This document shows, piece after piece, positions 12,796 through 15,479 of a stretch of 15,479 nt of DNA. The notes under the pieces are model-generated. The model had not been told where the DNA came from, made no database searches, and saw nothing but the letters and a program-made list of their open reading frames with translations. The first letter of the stretch is position 1. Every line of letters starts with the position of its first letter. Location: contig CAMDAY010000024.1 in assembly GCA_945888895.1 (NCBI GenBank), positions 1-15,479 of the forward strand, written 5' to 3'. Source of the stretch: Dehalococcoides mccartyi (GTDB lineage: Bacteria; Chloroflexota; Dehalococcoidia; UBA2979). The position numbers were made by a program, and so were the translations under genes.

Positions 12796-14055
12796 CTAGC
12801 CCGCGAAGCGGCGGAGGACGAGAACGGCGTTCTGGCCGCCGAAGCCGAAGGAGTTCTTCACCACGGTACGCACGTCAGCCTGCCGCGCCGTCAGTGGCAC
12901 GTAGTCGAGGTCGCAGCCCTCGCCAGGGTGCTCGAGGTTGAGCGTCGGCAGGATCATCCCGGTGAGGATCGTCTGCACGGCGGCGATCGTCTCCACACCG
13001 CCGGAGCCGCCGAGCAGGTGGCCGATCTGCGACTTCAGCGCCGACACGGGCACGTCGTACGCACGCTCGCCGAAGACGGTCTTCAGCGCGCCGGTCTCCG
13101 CGATGTCGCCGACGTCCGTCGCCGTCGCGTGCGCGGACACGTAGTCCACCTCGTCGGCGGTGATACCCGCGTCGCGCAGCGCAGTGTTCATCGCGCGTGC
13201 CGCACCGGCGCCGTTCTCCGACGGGGCGACGAGGTACGACGCGTCCGCGCTCACGCCATAGCCGATCATCTCCGCGAGCACGGTCGCGCCGCGCGCCAGC
13301 GCGTGGTCGAGCGACTCCAGGACGAGGATGCCCGCACCCTCGGCGGGGACGAAGCCGTCGCGGTCGCGATCCCACGGTCGGCTGGCGCGCTCCGGCTCGT
13401 CGTTGTGCGAGGACGCCAGCGCGCGCATCGAGGAGAACCCGGCGAGTCCGAGCTCGGAGATGCCCGCCTCGGAACCGCCGGCGATCATCACGTCGGCTGC
13501 GCCGCGCCGGATCACCTCGACGGCGTCGCCGATCGCCTGCGTGCCGGCGGCGCACGCGGTGGAGACGGTGTTGTTGTAGCCGAGCAGCCCGAACTGGATC
13601 GAGATGTTGCCGCCCGCCATGTTGTTGAGCCGCTTCGAGATGTAGAACGGGTCGACCTTCATGCCACCACGGTCGAGGATCGTGCGCATCGACTCGTCGT
13701 CGTTCGGGAGCCCGCCGCCGCCGTTGCCGATGAGCACCCCGACCCGTTCGAGGTCGGTGTGGGCCAGGTCGAGGCCGGAATGGTCGATCGCCATCCTCGT
13801 CCCCGCGACCGCGTACTGGGAGAAGCGCGCCATGCGGCGGCCGTCCTTGCGGTCCATGTACAGGGTGTAGTCGAAGTCGGGCACTTCGCCCGCGACCTGG
13901 CAGGGGTAGTTCGTCGGGTCGGCCAGGGTCATCGGGCGGATGCCGGAGCGACCGGCGACCGCGTTCTCCCAGAACAGGTCGACCCCGACGCCCAGCGGTG
14001 TGACCGCACCCATCCCCGTGACCACCACACGACGACGCCCGGAGGGGTTCACCAC
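12796..14055 (-). CDS. fabF: Beta-ketoacyl-ACP synthase II
   Basis: This is a 419-aa thiolase-fold enzyme that condenses malonyl-ACP with acyl-ACP in fatty-acid elongation. The catalytic triad is C168 (STACAAGTQAIGDA), H309 (VSAHATATDVGD) and H346 (KSQIGHLLGGSGG), with K341 and the glycine-rich NSFGFGGQNAVLVL near the C-terminus. The opening RRRVVVTGMGAVTPLG and the length fit FabF. The usual HGTST is HATAT and GAAGA is GGSGG, so it is a somewhat divergent member; a polyketide ketosynthase is unlikely without neighbouring domains. The start is GTG at 14055, with AGAGGT (14061-14066, opposite strand) 5 bases upstream. It lies downstream of folC on the same strand, separated by a family B repeat. 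No acpP or fabG is adjacent. Confidence 0.93.
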   Translation of the reverse strand: MVNPSGRRRVVVTGMGAVTPLGVGVDLFWENAVAGRSGIRPMTLADPTNYPCQVAGEVPDFDYTLYMDRKDGRRMARFSQYAVAGTRMAIDHSGLDLAHTDLERVGVLIGNGGGGLPNDDESMRTILDRGGMKVDPFYISKRLNNMAGGNISIQFGLLGYNNTVSTACAAGTQAIGDAVEVIRRGAADVMIAGGSEAGISELGLAGFSSMRALASSHNDEPERASRPWDRDRDGFVPAEGAGILVLESLDHALARGATVLAEMIGYGVSADASYLVAPSENGAGAARAMNTALRDAGITADEVDYVSAHATATDVGDIAETGALKTVFGERAYDVPVSALKSQIGHLLGGSGGVETIAAVQTILTGMILPTLNLEHPGEGCDLDYVPLTARQADVRTVVKNSFGFGGQNAVLVLRRFAG

Positions 14056-14145
14056 GCTGCACCTCTGCTCGCTGCTGCTGGGATGGTCGGCATCTCCAAT
14101 CCTACCGCACGAGGTGGAACGCGCCCGCCGACCGAGCCGACGGAA

Positions 14146-14247
14146 GCCCTCACCCTGCCCTCTCCCGCTACGCAGGAGAGGGTTCTGAGAGCACCGTCCG
14201 ATCCGGCCCCCTCGCCTGCGAAGCGGGAGAGGGCGGGGGGTGAGGGC
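14146..14247 (+). repeat. Palindromic repeat family B, copy 2
   Basis: The ends GCCCTCACCC (14146-14155) and GGGTGAGGGC (14238-14247) are a perfect 10-bp inverted repeat. CCCTCTCCCGC then pairs with GCGGGAGAGGG, and CCTCTCC...GGAGAGG forms an alternative hairpin in the left half. The core GTCCGATCCGGCCCC (14196-14210) is identical to copy 1 in inverted orientation. It lies between the folC stop and the fabF start (gap 14056-14309), which holds no gene. Confidence 0.8.
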
Positions 14248-14309
14248 GCACCGCGGCGCACCGCCACCTCGAGGCTGCTCGCCGGAGACGAGGCTCGCGC
14301 CCCATCCGG

Positions 14310-15479
14310 CTACCGCAGCCCCAGCGCGTGGTCCCCGACGATGCCGAGGAGGTGCTCGCGGGCGGCGGCGACGGTGTACAGACTACCGGCGACGATGACC
14401 GCGCCGCGCGGCCCCGCCTGCTCCGTCGCGAGGTCGATCGCGGCGCCAATGCTCGCGGCACGCTGCGGGATCGCGCCCGTCTCGCGCACGGCACGCACCA
14501 GGTCGGCGACCTCGGCGGCGCGCTGGGTCGGAGGTGGCGCGACGATCACGTCGTCGCCCTCGCCGACCAACGGTTCGAGGATCGCAGAGGCGTCCTTACC
14601 CGCGAGCATGCCGATCACCCAGATGCGCCGCTTCGGGACGGAAATCGCGTCGATCGCCTCGCGGAAGCGCCGCGCCGCCAGCGGCGTGTGCAGCCCGTCG
14701 AGGATCGTGAGCGGGCGCTGGCGCACGACCTCGGCGCGGCCGGGCATCTTCGCGCTCGCGACGCCGCGCATCACGGCCTGCTCGGGGAGCGCGGCGGTGT
14801 TGCCCTCGGCAGTCTGACAGGCACGAAACGCGAACGCCTCCTCGGCGGCGCGCACGGCGGTCGCGATGTTCTCCGACTGGTGCGCGCCGATCAGCGGCGA
14901 CTTCAGCCCGCGGTAGGTGCGCACGGGCGTCTTGAGGTCGAGCGTCTGGCCCTCGAGGTTCTGTGTGGTGACGCGCATCGCGCACTCGTCCGGGACGGAA
15001 TGCAGCGGTGCGCCGAACTCGGCGGCGCGCGCGCGCACCACCTCGAGGGCGCTCGCGCGCATCGGCGCGGCGATCACCGGGGCGTCGCTGACGATGATCC
15101 CCGCCTTCTCCGCTGCGATCAGCGGGATCGTGTCGCCGAGGATCTCGGTGTGCTCGAGGTCGATCGGCGTGATTACCACCGCCGCCTTGCTCGCCGCGGC
15201 CATGGCGTTCGTCGTGTCGAGGCGCCCGCCGAGGCCCACCTCGACGACCTGCCAGTCGCATCCGGCCTCCACGCCGACGAGCCACCCCATCACGGTCAGC
15301 AGCTCGAAGTAGGACCAGCCCGCCGCGAGCGGATCGTCGAGGAGCCTCAACGCCGCGCGCGTGAACGTGGCGTGGTCGACCGGACGTCCGTCGATCGCGA
15401 TGCGCTCGCGCGCGGAGTGCAGGTCGGGCGAGGTGATCAGCAGGGTGTGCCCGCCCTCGCCTCCAGACATCGGCGCGAA
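14310..15479 (-). CDS. folC: Folylpolyglutamate/dihydrofolate synthase (5' end off window)
   Basis: The 389 visible residues belong to the Mur-ligase-like FolC family, which adds glutamate to folates (and in many bacteria joins glutamate to dihydropteroate). Signatures are ITSPDLHSARERIAIDGRPV, VVEVGLGGRLDTTNA, ITPIDLEHTEILGDTIPLIA with EKAGII, and the C-terminal domain from about LTILDGLHTPLAARRF. The reading frame is open to the right edge (F-A-P codons before the ATG at 15470). The ATP-binding P-loop (usually GTNGKGS) must lie just outside, so the ATG at 15470 is not the start. The usual DGAHN motif reads DGLHT here. It is upstream of fabF on the same strand. Confidence 0.9.
   Translation of the reverse strand, partial: FAPMSGGEGGHTLLITSPDLHSARERIAIDGRPVDHATFTRAALRLLDDPLAAGWSYFELLTVMGWLVGVEAGCDWQVVEVGLGGRLDTTNAMAAASKAAVVITPIDLEHTEILGDTIPLIAAEKAGIIVSDAPVIAAPMRASALEVVRARAAEFGAPLHSVPDECAMRVTTQNLEGQTLDLKTPVRTYRGLKSPLIGAHQSENIATAVRAAEEAFAFRACQTAEGNTAALPEQAVMRGVASAKMPGRAEVVRQRPLTILDGLHTPLAARRFREAIDAISVPKRRIWVIGMLAGKDASAILEPLVGEGDDVIVAPPPTQRAAEVADLVRAVRETGAIPQRAASIGAAIDLATEQAGPRGAVIVAGSLYTVAAAREHLLGIVGDHALGLR

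Noticed and set aside
12700..14817. 705-codon plus-strand open frame opposite fabF
   Set aside because: Antisense to fabF with its catalytic residues, and crosses two repeats; composition is that of a shadow frame.

Overview
This is a very GC-rich bacterial chromosome segment with dense, mostly housekeeping gene content and both strands in use. The best guess for the source is Chloroflexota, in the Dehalococcoidia/Tepidiformia part of the tree. The reasons are a CxxC-x17-CxxC zinc-ribbon protein, a MurJ with a long proline-rich N-terminus, a RodZ-type HTH protein ending in a PASTA domain, a tiny SWIM zinc-finger protein, and several genes whose -10 box lies only 6 bases before the start codon. 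Actinomycetota is the main alternative. The assignment is inferred from protein character, not from a database match.

Layout. 1-2449 (minus strand): the end-truncated zinc-ribbon gene, a short palindromic repeat (family B), then murJ. 2450-2748 is a divergent control region with three inverted repeats and a good promoter for rpsT. 2749-7108 (plus strand): rpsT and its terminator, repeat A1, a zinc alcohol/polyol dehydrogenase, a RodZ-HTH/TM/PASTA protein, repeat A2 and rimO. 7109-7793 is a regulatory region holding two candidate promoters, two palindromes, one small unknown gene (45-49 aa) and a strong terminator. 7794-8504 is a ModA-like binding protein without a signal peptide. 8537-9898 (minus strand) is the scpB-DUF503 pair. 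9899-10374 is mostly repeat A3. 10375-11749 (plus strand) is an amidohydrolase broken by a 2-bp frameshift, followed by thpR. 11750-12306 holds a promoter, a short terminated leader and a small SWIM-finger gene. 12307-12795 is a terminator hairpin and repeat A4. 12796-15479 (minus strand): fabF, a second family B repeat, and folC running off the right edge.

The genes cover translation and RNA (rpsT, rimO, thpR, DUF503), cell-envelope building (murJ, RodZ-like), chromosome segregation (scpB), fatty-acid synthesis (fabF) and folate (folC). They do not form one pathway. The most unusual feature is the intergenic DNA. Four copies of a roughly 250-320 bp element (family A) have terminal inverted repeats and a chain of internal hairpins. 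Two copies of a roughly 90-100 bp relative (family B) share the same style of ends. Stems in family A keep pairing while their sequence changes, and modules are shuffled between copies. No tRNA, rRNA, CRISPR array or transposase gene was seen.
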